From Verrucomicrobiota bacterium (GTDB taxonomy: Bacteria > Verrucomicrobiota > Verrucomicrobiia > Limisphaerales > JAGWYX01): a stretch of 6,366 nt of DNA. The notes beneath the pieces are model-generated. The model ran no database searches. It saw only the letters and a program-made list of their open reading frames with translations, and was not told the DNA's origin. The stretch spans positions 1 through 6,366 of the forward strand of contig JAGWYX010000244.1 in NCBI GenBank assembly GCA_018969165.1, given 5' to 3'. The translations under genes were made by a program, and so were the position numbers. Numbering within the stretch: the first letter of the stretch is position 1; every line of letters starts with the position of its first letter. Positions 1 to 5,303 of the stretch are shown here, piece after piece.

Positions 1-447
1 CCGCACCAGGAACAGCGCCGAACAATGCCAGGCGGCGCGGCAGTCGGCCTCCTGCTGCCAGCGGCCGGAGGCGGGCATTTGAGCGTGCCACAGTCGCTCG
101 AGCAACTCGCGCGGTGGCGGTTTCGGCGCCTCGCCGGTTTGCACGCAAAGCCGCTGCACGGTCAGGGCCGAGGACCGCAGGGTCTCGGCCAACCGGAAGG
201 TCAACGGGCAGCCGGGGAACACCTCGCGGTCGGCCTGGCGCGGAGCGGTGTTGTCGGCGGCGGGGAAGGTCAGCTCGATCTCGGTCAGGGCGCCCTCGGG
301 GTTCCAGAGTTTGGCGGGCGTACCTTCGGCAACGACTTCAAGGCGGTCGTGCCAGGTCGGTTCGCAGATGGCGCCGAGGGATTCGAGGCCGTCCCGGAAA
401 AAATCCAGGAGCGCGCCGGGTTCGGGTGGCAGTTTAGCCAATCTCAT
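1..447 (-). CDS. Uncharacterised protein coupled to SNF2-like helicase (N-terminal 149 residues, cut by window edge)
   Basis: The frame is open from an ATG at 447-445 to the left edge, giving 149 codons with no stop; the C-terminus lies outside the window. It begins MRLAKLPPEPGALLDFF and is rich in Leu, Ala, Pro, Glu and Arg. Five cysteines are visible (about residues 28, 80, 101, 136, 142) but not as paired CxxC motifs. I see no signal peptide, membrane segment or nucleotide-binding motif. I do not recognise the family. Its ATG overlaps the TGA of the upstream helicase (ATGA, 444-447), and no Shine-Dalgarno sequence precedes it, so translation is probably coupled to the helicase. That makes it a likely functional partner. 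A segment near residues 76-95 (VFPGCPLTFRLAETL) loosely recalls the 'HPL' stretch in C-terminal regions of some RapA-like helicases, so a split helicase accessory domain is conceivable but weakly supported. The gene is real; its function is unknown. Confidence 0.85.
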   Translation of the reverse strand, partial: MRLAKLPPEPGALLDFFRDGLESLGAICEPTWHDRLEVVAEGTPAKLWNPEGALTEIELTFPAADNTAPRQADREVFPGCPLTFRLAETLRSSALTVQRLCVQTGEAPKPPPRELLERLWHAQMPASGRWQQEADCRAAWHCSALFLVR

Positions 448-2834
448 AGGAGTTCGTAGTCGCCGGCGAAGATGGTGGCGTCGAGTTGTTTGACCTGCTG
501 ATAGCGGGCGTTGGCGGCGGCGAGTTCATCGCCGAGGGCCTGGAAGGACTCGGCCACGCGGCCTTGGCTCTCGCGCCAGCGGCGCAGGATTTCCTCGGCG
601 AACTCGTCGCTGCTGAAACGGTCGCCGAGGATCAAGCCGGTCTCCCCCACGACCAGCTCGAACAGGTTGAGCTTTTCCTGGAGGACTTCGAGCAGGTGCT
701 CCTGGAGGGTGCCGGCCTGGACGAAGTTGTAGATGTGGACCGGGTGCTGCTGGCCCAGGCGATGGAGGCGGCCGATGCGCTGCTCGATTTCCATCGGGTT
801 CCACGGGAGATCGAAGTTGACCAGGCGCTGGCAGAACTGGAGGTTGCGGCCTTCGGTGCCACTGTGGGTCAGGAGCAGCGCGCCGCCCTGCTCGCGGAAA
901 TGGTCGGCGATGCTCTGGCGCTGAGCCGCCGGCGTCTGGCCGTTGAGGACCCAGGTCGGGGCGCCGGCGGCGCGCAAGACCGCTTCGAGCGCGGATTGGG
1001 TGCGCAGAAACTGCGTGAACACGACGACGCCGTGCGGCAGGCGCGCGAGCGGGAGGAGCAAGTCGGTCTTGCGCGTCCAAGTCCCGGCATGATCGCCGTC
1101 GGTGGTCCAGCGCGCGGCGGCGGCGCGGTCGGGGAAGGACTCGAGCATTTCGCGCCAGGCGGAGGGGCTGCTGCCGGCGGCCTGGAGCAGCAATCGACCC
1201 CAGAGACTGGCCTGGCCGGGGGTGAGTCGCGCCAGGGCTTCGCGAAACTCGGTCTCCCAACGCTCGCGGTGGTGGCGTTCGGGATCGGGCGGGTGGAACA
1301 GCACGGTCTCGGCGCGACGCGGTGGGAGCGTGACGCCGGCGTTGGCGCGGGTGTTGCGGACCATGACCTGGCCGAGCAACTGGCGGAGCTGCTCGGGCTC
1401 GCGGGGTTGATGCGGGCGCCGCGAGTCGATGAACCGGGCGCGAAATTCCTTGGGCGACGGGAGTTGGCCAGGCTTGAGGAGGGTGACGAGGTTGTAGAGT
1501 TCTTCGAGCGAGTTCTGGACCGGGGTGGCGGTGAGGAGCAGCAGAAACTGGCGCGGCAGGCCGTTGACGGACTGCCAGGCTTGCGAAGTCCGGTTGCGCA
1601 GGTAATGGGCTTCGTCCACGATCAACAGGTCCCAGTTGACGGTTTGGGCGATCGCCGTGTGCGCCGGTTGTTTGAGGGTGTGGATCGAGGCGATCACGGC
1701 CGGGTGCTCGCGCCAGAAGGTGTCGGGATTGGCCCGGAAGGCGGGGTGATTGGTCGTCGCGGTCTCGAGCCCGAATTTTTCGCGGAGTTCTTCCTCCCAC
1801 TGATCGATCAGGGACGGCACGGTGAGCACGAGAAACCGTTTGATCATCCCGCGGGTCAGATACTCCTTGAGGACGAGCCCGGCCTCGATGGTTTTGCCGA
1901 GACCGACTTCGTCGGAGAGGAGCGCGCGACCGCGGAGCGGGCCCAGGACGCGCAGGGCGGTGCGAATCTGGTAGTCGAGGCGCTGGATGCGGCAATGCGG
2001 CAGGGCGAGCAGGTCATCGGTCTGATTGGAGACCCACCAGCGGGCGGCGCGTTCGGCCAGGAAGTAGGAGCGCAGGTCAGTCAGCGGCAGCAGAGTTTCC
2101 TGGAGTTCGAGGTGCGGCGGGTCGATCGTCACCGGCACGGGCGGCAATGGCCGGGTGACCGGGCTGGGCGCGGTGGCGGGTGTGGCGGCAGGCGGGTGGT
2201 GGGTGGCGGATCGGCGCGCGTGCTCGCGTCGGTGCTTTTCAGCCTGCTGGCGCAAGGTGGCCAGGCGAATGCGTTCGGCGCGTTGGGCCTGGGCCTGGCG
2301 TTGCCGTTGCAGGCGCCGCGCCTCACGCTGCAGCAGAGGGTTGGAGGCCAGTGCCTCCAGGATCGGCGGCGTCGGCAACCGGGCGGTGGCGGCGAGATCG
2401 CGGGCCATTCGGACGATTTGACCCTCCAGCCACAGCCAGCAGGGCAGCGCGGACGGCAATTGCAGGGGGACCCAGGTGGCCGGCGCAGTCGGCGGGTGTT
2501 CGGGGGCAAGCTCGATGGCGCCGGCGTGGAACCCGTCGGCGCGGACCGGGAAGAGTTCCCGGAACCGCTTGAGGTGCGCGCGGATCGAGGCGCGATGGGT
2601 GCTGGTGCTGTCGGCCGCGAGCGTGCCGGCATCGAAGCGTTCGAGTTCCCAACGCAGGAGCCGCGCGGCTGTGTCGTAGCGGACGGTGGCGGTGGCGACG
2701 CGGCTGGAGTGCTCCGACCATTCGAGCCGAATGTGAGGGTCTTGGTAATCGAGCGTGACGCGGAGATCGAATTGACCCGGAGCCGGTTCGGGGGGCGGAC
2801 CGAACAACTCGGGTTGGGACGCACGCGCTGACAT
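444..2834 (-). CDS. SNF2/RapA-like DEAD/DEAH-box helicase (superfamily 2 ATPase)
   Basis: This is a predicted ATP-driven double-stranded nucleic acid translocase. All core SF2/SNF2 motifs are present in the 796 residues: a Q-motif-like RIQRLDYQ (about 282-289), Walker A DEVGLGKTIEAG (308-319), motif Ia with VPSLIDQWEEEL (339-350), DEAH (407-410), motif III LLLTATPVQN (432-441), motif IV VVVFTQFLRT (603-612), motif V HSGTEGRNLQF (657-667), and motif VI EQRIGRLHRLGQQ (684-696) with its arginines. The EQRIGR form is typical of RapA/HepA rather than eukaryotic Snf2. Residues 1-160 form an N-terminal domain I cannot name, followed by an Arg/Gln/Glu-rich probable coiled coil (167-208) and a Pro/Ala/Thr linker (209-235). 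A helical tail (740-796) closes the protein. E. coli RapA is 968 residues, so this is a shorter relative. The ATG at 2834 is the only start: upstream in frame there is no start codon before a TGA at 2873-2871. No Shine-Dalgarno is visible. Its stop overlaps the next gene by 4 bases. RNA polymerase recycling, DNA repair or phage defence are all possible roles. Confidence 0.95.
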   Translation of the reverse strand: MSARASQPELFGPPPEPAPGQFDLRVTLDYQDPHIRLEWSEHSSRVATATVRYDTAARLLRWELERFDAGTLAADSTSTHRASIRAHLKRFRELFPVRADGFHAGAIELAPEHPPTAPATWVPLQLPSALPCWLWLEGQIVRMARDLAATARLPTPPILEALASNPLLQREARRLQRQRQAQAQRAERIRLATLRQQAEKHRREHARRSATHHPPAATPATAPSPVTRPLPPVPVTIDPPHLELQETLLPLTDLRSYFLAERAARWWVSNQTDDLLALPHCRIQRLDYQIRTALRVLGPLRGRALLSDEVGLGKTIEAGLVLKEYLTRGMIKRFLVLTVPSLIDQWEEELREKFGLETATTNHPAFRANPDTFWREHPAVIASIHTLKQPAHTAIAQTVNWDLLIVDEAHYLRNRTSQAWQSVNGLPRQFLLLLTATPVQNSLEELYNLVTLLKPGQLPSPKEFRARFIDSRRPHQPREPEQLRQLLGQVMVRNTRANAGVTLPPRRAETVLFHPPDPERHHRERWETEFREALARLTPGQASLWGRLLLQAAGSSPSAWREMLESFPDRAAAARWTTDGDHAGTWTRKTDLLLPLARLPHGVVVFTQFLRTQSALEAVLRAAGAPTWVLNGQTPAAQRQSIADHFREQGGALLLTHSGTEGRNLQFCQRLVNFDLPWNPMEIEQRIGRLHRLGQQHPVHIYNFVQAGTLQEHLLEVLQEKLNLFELVVGETGLILGDRFSSDEFAEEILRRWRESQGRVAESFQALGDELAAANARYQQVKQLDATIFAGDYELL

Positions 2835-2845
2835 GGGCGTGGAGG

Positions 2846-2874
2846 AATCTGATGGCCGACGCCGGAGGCGTCAA
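2846..2874 (-). promoter_or_regulatory. Weak candidate promoter for the helicase operon
   Basis: On the minus strand TTGACG (2874-2869, 5 of 6 to the -35 consensus) is followed after 17 bases by CAGATT (2851-2846, 3 of 6 to TATAAT). Transcription would begin near 2839, about five bases before the ATG, giving an almost leaderless mRNA. That fits the missing Shine-Dalgarno sequence, but the -10 is poor, so this is only a suggestion. Confidence 0.2.
2858..2872. repeat. Perfect inverted repeat upstream of the helicase (possible operator)
   Basis: GACGCC and GGCGTC (2858-2863 and 2867-2872) are perfect complements around a 3-base GGA centre. It lies 24 bases before the helicase ATG and overlaps the candidate -35 box. 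A regulator-binding site or small hairpin is possible. The 8-mer CCGACGCC that covers its left arm (2856-2863) recurs at 3374-3381 and, inverted, at 3067-3074, so it may instead be part of a dispersed repeat. Confidence 0.4.
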
Positions 2875-2902
2875 GGCAGGAGCGCAGGGAGACAGTCCAA
2901 AG

Positions 2903-2993
2903 GCGAGAGGCATGAAACGGGAAGCATGAATTCGGAGCATCCCGCATCCAATGGCCCGTAGCCCATCGCCCATCGCCGAAGGCCAAACGGCCG
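2903..2993. repeat. Degenerate heptamer-like tandem array
   Basis: The stretch reads as roughly 7-base units in near-constant register: GCATGAA at 2910 and 2924, GCATCCC at 2937, GCATCCA at 2944, TGGCCCG at 2952, TAGCCCA at 2959, TCGCCCA at 2966 and TCGCCGA at 2973. The register slips by one base at about 2931-2937 and again at 2951. Less regular units extend on both sides. It lies 70-160 bases upstream of the helicase start, outside any supported gene. Degenerate heptamer arrays are known in intergenic DNA of other bacteria, for instance the STRR elements of filamentous cyanobacteria; whether this is an equivalent family is inference. Confidence 0.5.
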
Positions 2994-3083
2994 CAACATC
3001 TCTTTACGTGGCAGCGGGTTGTGGGCTTGTTTTCGATTGGGACGGGGGGCGAGCGCCTAAGGCGAAGGCGTCGGTGTTTTTCG

Positions 3084-3125
3084 GTTTTCACCCGAGCAGG
3101 TTCGGCATGGCGTTTGCTCGAAAAC
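3084..3125. repeat. Imperfect inverted repeat / hairpin
   Basis: GTTTT (3084-3088) plus CGAGCA (3093-3098) can pair with TGCTCG (3115-3120) plus AAAAC (3121-3125). This makes an 11-bp stem with a 4-base bulge on the left arm and a 16-base loop. On the plus strand the right arm is not followed by a T-tract, so a standard terminator is unlikely. It sits just upstream of, and partly overlaps the -35 position of, the TATAAT-containing candidate promoter at 3113-3140. A regulatory site is possible. Confidence 0.3.
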
Positions 3126-3140
3126 AGGCGTATGTATAAT
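3113..3140 (+). promoter_or_regulatory. Candidate promoter with perfect TATAAT, distal to pilB
   Basis: TATAAT at 3135-3140 is a perfect -10 consensus in an otherwise GC-rich region and is preceded directly by TG. The -35 is weak: TTTGCT (3113-3118) at 16 bases spacing matches only 3 of 6. A start near 3147 would give either a roughly 400-base leader for pilB or a separate non-coding transcript over the hairpins at 3206-3378. Confidence 0.3.
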
Positions 3141-3205
3141 CAAAGCAGCGATGTCGAGTTGGCCGACGTGGCAACACGGCTGGCGCCCGAACCCTGGATC
3201 GCGGG

Positions 3206-3228
3206 TCGCTGGATGGTGTCCATCGCGA
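3206..3228. repeat. Hairpin-forming inverted repeat
   Basis: TCGC (3206-3209) and GATGG (3212-3216) pair with CCATC (3220-3224) and GCGA (3225-3228). This gives a 9-bp stem with a 2-base bulge and a TGT loop. It is the most extended of the small hairpins between the distal TATAAT and pilB. Function unknown. Confidence 0.35.
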
Positions 3229-3345
3229 GGGCCGAGGTCGGGGACACGGTGTCGGGTGGAGCAGCCCAAAGGCCGCCGGCTTTCGGACCCAGGTCGAGCC
3301 AGGCCGCCCGGCGCCGGACTGGGTGGCGGATGGGAAAAGTGTCTC

Positions 3346-3378
3346 CCGCCGGGATCGGCGGCGCGGTCGGAGTCCGAC
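3346..3378. repeat. Two adjacent GC-rich hairpins
   Basis: CCGCCG (3346-3351) and CGGCGG (3356-3361) form a perfect 6-bp stem around the tetraloop GGAT. Five bases later GTCGGA (3366-3371) and TCCGAC (3373-3378) form a second inverted repeat around a single G, which would fold as a 5-bp stem with a 3-base loop. Neither is followed by a run of T, so intrinsic termination is unlikely. They may be part of a structured transcript or simply reflect high GC. Confidence 0.3.
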
Positions 3379-3472
3379 GCCTAAAGGACCGGGGATGGGG
3401 CGGTCGGCGAGCGTCATCCGAATGGCGCGAGGCGCGGCGGCGGCGCGGATTTTGATCGGCCGAGGTCTGCAT

Positions 3473-3500
3473 TTGACATTGAAATTTGAAACCCTAGTAT
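3473..3500 (+). promoter_or_regulatory. Probable housekeeping-sigma promoter of pilB-pilT
   Basis: A perfect -35 TTGACA (3473-3478) is followed after 16 bases by TAGTAT (3495-3500), 4 of 6 to TATAAT with the key first two and last two positions kept. It lies at the sharp boundary where GC-rich sequence gives way to an AT-rich island. The start point would be near 3507, leaving a leader of about 46 bases before the pilB GTG. The spacer carries two TTGAAA copies 7 bases apart (3479 and 3486), possibly fortuitous. A sigma-54 site, common for pilin genes in some bacteria, was looked for and not found. Confidence 0.5.
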
Positions 3501-3552
3501 GTCGAAACTCCAATTTTGATTTGGTACTCGTTGGGGTAACAGAAATCTACCT

Positions 3553-5262
3553 GTGGCAGCAAAAGATGATTATTTAGTCGATTCGCTCCTGGACATGGGC
3601 CTGGTGTCCAACGAGCAGTTGGCCCCGGTCCGCGCCGAGGCCAACGAGACGGGCGCGGGCGTGGTGGACCTGCTATTGGGGAAGAAAATTATCAAGCCGA
3701 TCGATGTGACGCGCGCCAAGGCCGCCCAGTTCGGCGCGGAGGTGATCAGCCTGAGCGATATGCGGTTGGCCGACGAGGTGATCTCGGCCATCCCCCGGCA
3801 CATCGCCAAGCGCTACAAAGTGGTGCCTATCTTCCGCAACAATGGCTCGCTCACGGTGGCTTTGGGGGATCCCTCGGATTTGGACACGATCGACAGCTTG
3901 CGCCATTTGCTCAATCAGGAAATCGACATCCGCGTGGCGCCCGAGGACGAGATCGAATCGGCCCTCAACCGCTATTACGGTGCCAGCGACGACTCGGTCG
4001 GCAAGATGATCCAGGACATCACCGAGGGCGAGGTCGAGGTGGGCAAGGTCGTCAGCAAGGGCGGCGAGGACGACGGGTCGGTGGTGGACGCCGATGCGCC
4101 GATCATCAAGCTGGTGAACACGATCATCGTCGAGGCGTTCAAGGCGCGGGCCTCGGACATTCATCTGGAACCGCTGTCGAAGACCTTCCGGGTGCGGTAC
4201 CGCATCGACGGTTTGCTGCACGAGATGAAGAGCCCGCCCAAACGCCTGCAGGCGGCCATTATCAGCCGGCTGAAAATCCAGTCCAACATGTCGATCGCCG
4301 AGCGGCGAATTCCGCAGGACGGCCGCATCCAGATGGCCGTCGGCGGCAAAACCATCGACCTGCGCGTGTCCTGCCTGCCGACCAATCACGGCGAAAGCAT
4401 CGTGATGCGTATTTTGGACAAGGAAGGGCTGAAGCTGGGGCTGGCCGAACTGGGTTTCTTCACCGACGACCAGCAGACCTTCGAGCGGTTGATCGGGTTG
4501 CCGGACGGCATCCTGCTGGTGACCGGGCCGACGGGCTCGGGCAAGACCACGACGCTTTACGCGGTGTTGAATTACATCAACCGGCCCGACCGCAAGATCA
4601 TCACGGTCGAGGATCCGGTGGAATACCAGTTGTCGGGCATCAACCAGGTGCAGGTGAGCGAGGCGGTCGGCCTGTCGTTTGCCGGGGCGTTGCGCGCGAT
4701 GCTGCGCCAGGCCCCCAACGTCATCATGCTGGGGGAAATCCGCGACCTGGAGACCGCCACCATCGCGATCAACGCGTCGCTGACCGGGCATTTGGTATTC
4801 TCGACGCTGCATACCAATGACGCCCCGAGCGCGGTCACCCGGTTGATCGACATCGGGGTCAAACCGTTCCTGGTCGCCTCCTCGACGCGGGCCCTGATGG
4901 CCCAGCGGCTGGTGCGCCGGGTGTGCAAGCGCTGCGCCTCGCCGTACCAACCGAGCGACGCGGAATTGAAATCGCTGAACGTGGACCCGAACAACCTGGC
5001 CAACGCCACGTTCCAACGGGGCAAAGGGTGCCCCGACTGCAACAAGACCGGCTACCGCGGCCGATTCGGGATTTTTGAGGTGTTCGTCATCGACGACGAG
5101 GCGCGCAAACTGATTTATGACAAGGTGCCGTCGTCGGTCTTGCGCCAGCGGGCGCGAGAGATGGGGATGCGCACGCTGCGCGAGGACGGGGCGCGCAAGG
5201 TGCTGGCGGGGATGACCAGCCCCGAAGAAGTCATCCGCGCGACCATTCTAGACGCGGACTGA
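3553..5262 (+). CDS. pilB: Type IV pilus assembly (extension) ATPase PilB
   Basis: This cytoplasmic hexameric ATPase of the GspE/PilB family powers pilin polymerisation at the inner-membrane platform. In its 569 residues an N-terminal MshEN/GspE-N-type region (about 1-145) precedes an acidic linker (about 157-180). The catalytic core follows: ASDIHLEP (200-207), Walker A GPTGSGKTT (325-333), Asp box ITVEDPVEY (350-358), Walker B VIMLGEIRDLET (390-401) and His box TGHLVFSTLHT (411-421). The zinc-binding tetracysteine of extension ATPases is present as C458/C461 and C493/C496; retraction ATPases lack it. The start is GTG at 3553: an in-frame TGA at 3517 has no usable start after it, and the next ATG (3595-3597) would cut into the N-domain. 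GGGG at 3533-3536 is too distant to be a normal Shine-Dalgarno. The first codons are AT-rich, which may keep the start unstructured. GspE of type II secretion is the main alternative, but the adjacent pilT argues for PilB. Confidence 0.95.
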   Translation: MAAKDDYLVDSLLDMGLVSNEQLAPVRAEANETGAGVVDLLLGKKIIKPIDVTRAKAAQFGAEVISLSDMRLADEVISAIPRHIAKRYKVVPIFRNNGSLTVALGDPSDLDTIDSLRHLLNQEIDIRVAPEDEIESALNRYYGASDDSVGKMIQDITEGEVEVGKVVSKGGEDDGSVVDADAPIIKLVNTIIVEAFKARASDIHLEPLSKTFRVRYRIDGLLHEMKSPPKRLQAAIISRLKIQSNMSIAERRIPQDGRIQMAVGGKTIDLRVSCLPTNHGESIVMRILDKEGLKLGLAELGFFTDDQQTFERLIGLPDGILLVTGPTGSGKTTTLYAVLNYINRPDRKIITVEDPVEYQLSGINQVQVSEAVGLSFAGALRAMLRQAPNVIMLGEIRDLETATIAINASLTGHLVFSTLHTNDAPSAVTRLIDIGVKPFLVASSTRALMAQRLVRRVCKRCASPYQPSDAELKSLNVDPNNLANATFQRGKGCPDCNKTGYRGRFGIFEVFVIDDEARKLIYDKVPSSVLRQRAREMGMRTLREDGARKVLAGMTSPEEVIRATILDAD

Positions 5263-5281
5263 TCCACCCGATGCGGATCAG
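5259..5281 (+). repeat. Inverted repeat across the pilB stop, in the pilB-pilT gap
   Basis: CTGATCC (5259-5265) and GGATCAG (5275-5281) are perfect complements with a 9-base loop. The left arm contains the pilB TGA. No T-tract follows, so it is unlikely to terminate; it could protect or separate the two cistrons, or modulate the PilB to PilT ratio. That role is inference from position only. Confidence 0.35.
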
Positions 5282-5303
5282 CATGAACTGAACGAGTTGA
5301 ATT

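Larger units (their letters stand above)
2835..3552. other. 718-bp divergent intergenic region without a supported gene
   Basis: This separates the start of the minus-strand helicase from the start of plus-strand pilB. Several open frames cross it on both strands (for example 3021-3455 plus and 3140-3472 minus). Their translations are Arg/Gly/Pro/Ala-rich, have no recognisable motif and no ribosome binding site, and look like open frames arising from GC richness. No tRNA, rRNA or CRISPR structure is visible. It contains the heptamer-like array, several inverted repeats, and promoter-like sites on both strands. GC is high up to about 3460, then drops sharply into an AT-rich island of about 90 bases before pilB, as expected of a promoter and leader. 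Confidence 0.75.

Noticed and set aside
526..1995. A 489-codon minus-strand frame inside the helicase gene
   Set aside because: It is a frame-shifted shadow of the helicase; its Pro/Arg/Ala-rich translation shows no motif and the true frame is intact throughout.
486..2831. A 781-codon open frame on the plus strand, almost fully antisense to the helicase
   Set aside because: The minus-strand frame carries the full set of SF2 helicase motifs. The antisense translation is Gly/Glu/Ala/Arg-rich without recognisable domains, starts at a TTG, and is open because of GC-rich codon usage in the real gene.
3021..3455. A possible 144-residue protein in the intergenic region
   Set aside because: Very Arg/Gly-rich with no motif, no ribosome binding site, and overlapped by equally long open frames on the other strand; best explained by GC richness.
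3522..3537. A possible sigma-54 promoter just upstream of pilB
   Set aside because: The TGGTAC half resembles a -24 element, but the -12 element has GG where the near-invariant GC is required, and transcription would begin almost at the start codon.
3673..5016. A 447-codon minus-strand frame antisense to pilB
   Set aside because: It is a shadow frame rich in His, Asp, Arg and Gly, with no family resemblance, opposite a gene with complete PilB motifs.
5271..5291. A six-codon mini-frame (MRISMN) between pilB and pilT
   Set aside because: No ribosome binding site and too short to distinguish from chance; it overlaps the 5259-5281 inverted repeat, which suffices to explain the sequence.
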